Positions 62,495 through 64,000 of a stretch of DNA of 64,000 nt are shown here, piece after piece; within the stretch, counting starts at the first letter, position 1, and every line of letters starts with the position of its first letter. The notes beneath the pieces were generated by a model. It searched no databases, had not been told where the DNA came from, and saw only the letters and a program-made list of their open reading frames with translations. A program made the translations under genes and the position numbers. The DNA comes from Rhizobium sp. (GTDB lineage Bacteria; Pseudomonadota; Alphaproteobacteria; Rhizobiales; Rhizobiaceae): the NCBI GenBank assembly GCA_002796995.1, contig PEKW01000002.1:1042696-1106695 (forward strand). Reading direction: 5' to 3'.

Positions 62495-63781
62495 ATGAGC
62501 GATGCAGCGATGGAAAAGCAGACGGCCGATGCCCCGCGCAAGCGGACGGCACCGGAGGTCAAGGCCGTGCCCGACAGCGTGACGGCGGCGTTCGAGGACT
62601 TCATGGGCGCCTTCGAGGCGTTCAAGGGCGTCAACGACCGGCGGCTTGCCGAGATCGAGCAGAAGCTTTCCGCCGACGTGGTGACCCGCGACAAGATGGA
62701 GCGGATCAACAAGGCGATGGACGAGCAGGGCCGGATGCTCGACGAACTGGTGCTGAAGAAGATGCGCCCGCCGCTTGGCCGCGGCGGGGAGGCGGACGGG
62801 CCGGAGGCGGCCGAGCACAAGGCGGCCTTCGAGGCCTATATCCGCCGCGGCGACGAGGCGGCCCTGCGCGAGCTGGAGGCGAAGGCGATGAGCGCGGGCA
62901 CGCCAGCCGACGGCGGCTATCTCGTGCCGCCGGAAACCGACACCGAGATCGGCCGCAGGCTCTCCGTCGTCTCGCCGATCCGGGCGCTGGCGACGGTCCG
63001 GCAGGTCTCGGGCTCGGTGCTGAAGAAGCCGTTCTCGCCGGCCGGCATGACCGCCGGCTGGGTGGCCGAGACCGCGGCGCGGCCGCAGACGGGAACCGCC
63101 CAGCTTGCCGAACTCTCCTTCCCGACGATGGAACTCTATGCCATGCCGGCGGCAAGCCAGGCGCTGCTCGACGATGCGGCGGTCGATATCGAGGCCTGGA
63201 TCGCCTCGGAAGTGGACATCGCCTTTGCCGAGCAGGAAGGCACGGCCTTCGTCTCCGGCGACGGGGTGAACAAGCCGAAGGGCTTTTTGAGCTACGACCA
63301 GGTGGCGGACGGCGCCTGGGAATGGGGCAAGATCGGCTATCTTGCGACCGGCGTGGCGGGCGGCTTTGCCGCCTCGGGGCCGTCGGACGTGCTGGTCGAC
63401 CTGGTCTATGCGCTGAAAGCGGGGCACCGGCAGAATGCCAGCTTCGTCATGAGCCGCAAGACGCAAGGCGAGATCCGCAAGTTCAAGGATGCCGACGGCA
63501 ACTATCTCTGGCAGCCGCCGGCCCGGCCGGGCGAGGCCGCCTCGCTGATCGGCTTTCCGGTGGCGGAAGCGGAAGACATGCCGGCGATCGCCGCAGGTGC
63601 GGCCGCGATCGCCTTTGGCGACTTCCGCTCGGGCTATCTGGTGGTCGACCGGGTCGGCGTCAGGGTGCTGCGCGATCCCTATTCGGCCAAGCCCTATGTG
63701 CTGTTCTACACCACCAAGCGCGTCGGCGGCGGGGTGCAGAACTTCGAGGCGATCAAGCTGGTGAAGTTTGCGGCGAGCTGA
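62495..63781 (+). CDS. GTA/HK97-type major capsid protein
   Basis: This 428-residue protein has an N-terminal delta region (about 1-130, helical, removed by the protease) and an HK97-fold core. The core carries AGTPADGGYLVPPETDTEIGRRL, GWVAETAARPQTGT, ELYAMPAASQALLDDAAVDIE, FVSGDGVNKPKGFLSYD and DFRSGYLVVDRVGVRVLRDPYS. SD AGGATGACAG precedes ATG 62495. It forms the GTA head (RcGTA g5). Confidence 0.95.
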   Translation: MSDAAMEKQTADAPRKRTAPEVKAVPDSVTAAFEDFMGAFEAFKGVNDRRLAEIEQKLSADVVTRDKMERINKAMDEQGRMLDELVLKKMRPPLGRGGEADGPEAAEHKAAFEAYIRRGDEAALRELEAKAMSAGTPADGGYLVPPETDTEIGRRLSVVSPIRALATVRQVSGSVLKKPFSPAGMTAGWVAETAARPQTGTAQLAELSFPTMELYAMPAASQALLDDAAVDIEAWIASEVDIAFAEQEGTAFVSGDGVNKPKGFLSYDQVADGAWEWGKIGYLATGVAGGFAASGPSDVLVDLVYALKAGHRQNASFVMSRKTQGEIRKFKDADGNYLWQPPARPGEAASLIGFPVAEAEDMPAIAAGAAAIAFGDFRSGYLVVDRVGVRVLRDPYSAKPYVLFYTTKRVGGGVQNFEAIKLVKFAAS

Positions 63782-63807
63782 GGGGGGGGGCTTGCGGCTT
63801 TGTCCCC

Positions 63808-64000
63808 CCTCACCAAGAAAATCTGCGACTTGAGCCCTTCGGGCTAAGCTCGCGATTTTCTATCCTCTCCCTCGCTGGGGAGAGGAGATGGCGCTGCGGC
63901 CGAGACTCCTCTTCTCCCCAGCGGGGAGAAGGTGGCGCGGAGCGCCGGATGAGGGGGGGCGAAGCCACATGATGTCGGCGCACTCGGCCCCCTCATCGCC
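63808..64000. repeat. Palindromic repeat block at the right edge
   Basis: First the AAGAAAATCTGCGACTTGAGCCCTTCGGGCTAAGCTCGCGATTTTCT element, then CTCTTCTCCCCAGCGGGGAGAAGGTGGCGCGGAGCGCCGGATGAGGGGG and its partner, as at 53.8 kb, running off the window end. It directly follows the capsid gene stop. Confidence 0.85.

Overview
The window is GC-rich chromosomal DNA of an alphaproteobacterium, most likely a member of the Rhizobiaceae; the genus cannot be fixed from sequence alone. The markers are a MucR/Ros zinc-finger regulator, a seven-gene Mrp/Pha cation-proton antiporter, DUF1491 and DUF2336 proteins, a DnaA-domain-IV-like/DUF6456 gene pair, a gene-transfer-agent (GTA) head cluster with its DUF6107 gene, and many short rhizobial-type palindromic mosaic repeats between genes. 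I see no rRNA, tRNA or CRISPR array.

Layout. 0-8.5 kb: a DUF302 protein cut by the window edge, a secreted protein divergent from a membrane-anchored AraC regulator, two adjacent transglutaminase-like proteins, a DMT transporter with a histidine-rich tail, MsrB, and a TetR regulator with paired operators at its own promoter and at a small membrane-protein gene. 8.6-14.9 kb: mrpABCDEFG, overlapping head to tail except for a 42-bp perfect inverted repeat between mrpC and mrpD. 15.3-26.5 kb: mucR, an AT-richer two-gene island with an HEPN-like motif, the DnaA-like/DUF6456 pair, SufE, DUF5330, a histidine kinase overlapping a peptidoglycan-binding protein, a broken CPCC gene beside an immunity-like gene, a soluble chemotaxis receptor, and a GH25 lipoprotein. 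26.5-29.6 kb: an AT-richer three-gene overlapping operon (D12-class adenine methylase, ParB-like protein, C-terminal HEPN-like protein). This is the best candidate for an undescribed defence or modification system.

29.9-36.2 kb: a copper-type bufferin locus (ECF sigma, NrsF anti-sigma, two DUF2282 peptides, DUF692 oxidase, DUF2063 partner, DoxX). It sits between a broken fragment and the intact copy of a PerM/AI-2E transporter gene. The sigma gene and the bufferin genes share the same GTAAC-N16-CGTA promoter pattern. 36.4-49.4 kb: DUF1491, DUF2336, DUF1214/DUF1254, GreA, a GGDEF enzyme, a PBP1-type synthase and CheW, interspersed with four toxin-antitoxin modules (FitAB/VapBC, ParDE, MazEF, RelBE); the parE reading frame has no normal start codon. 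49.5-52.9 kb: a CueR-controlled copA-cueR-copZ copper-efflux cluster with two matching CueR boxes. 53-55 kb: an Imm42-like orphan immunity gene, an AhpD-like protein behind a strong palindrome, and a secreted protein.

55.3-63.8 kb: GTA head genes in the conserved order (small and large terminase, portal, DUF6107, prohead protease, capsid), interrupted by a GH19-like enzyme, a Dabb protein, a tiny antisense gene and blocks of palindromic repeats. Copper handling is a recurring theme: periplasmic bufferins sequester copper under ECF control, while CopA/CopZ export cytoplasmic copper under CueR control. Extra genes (toxin-antitoxin pairs, orphan immunity genes, HEPN-like genes) are scattered through an otherwise core-like backbone.
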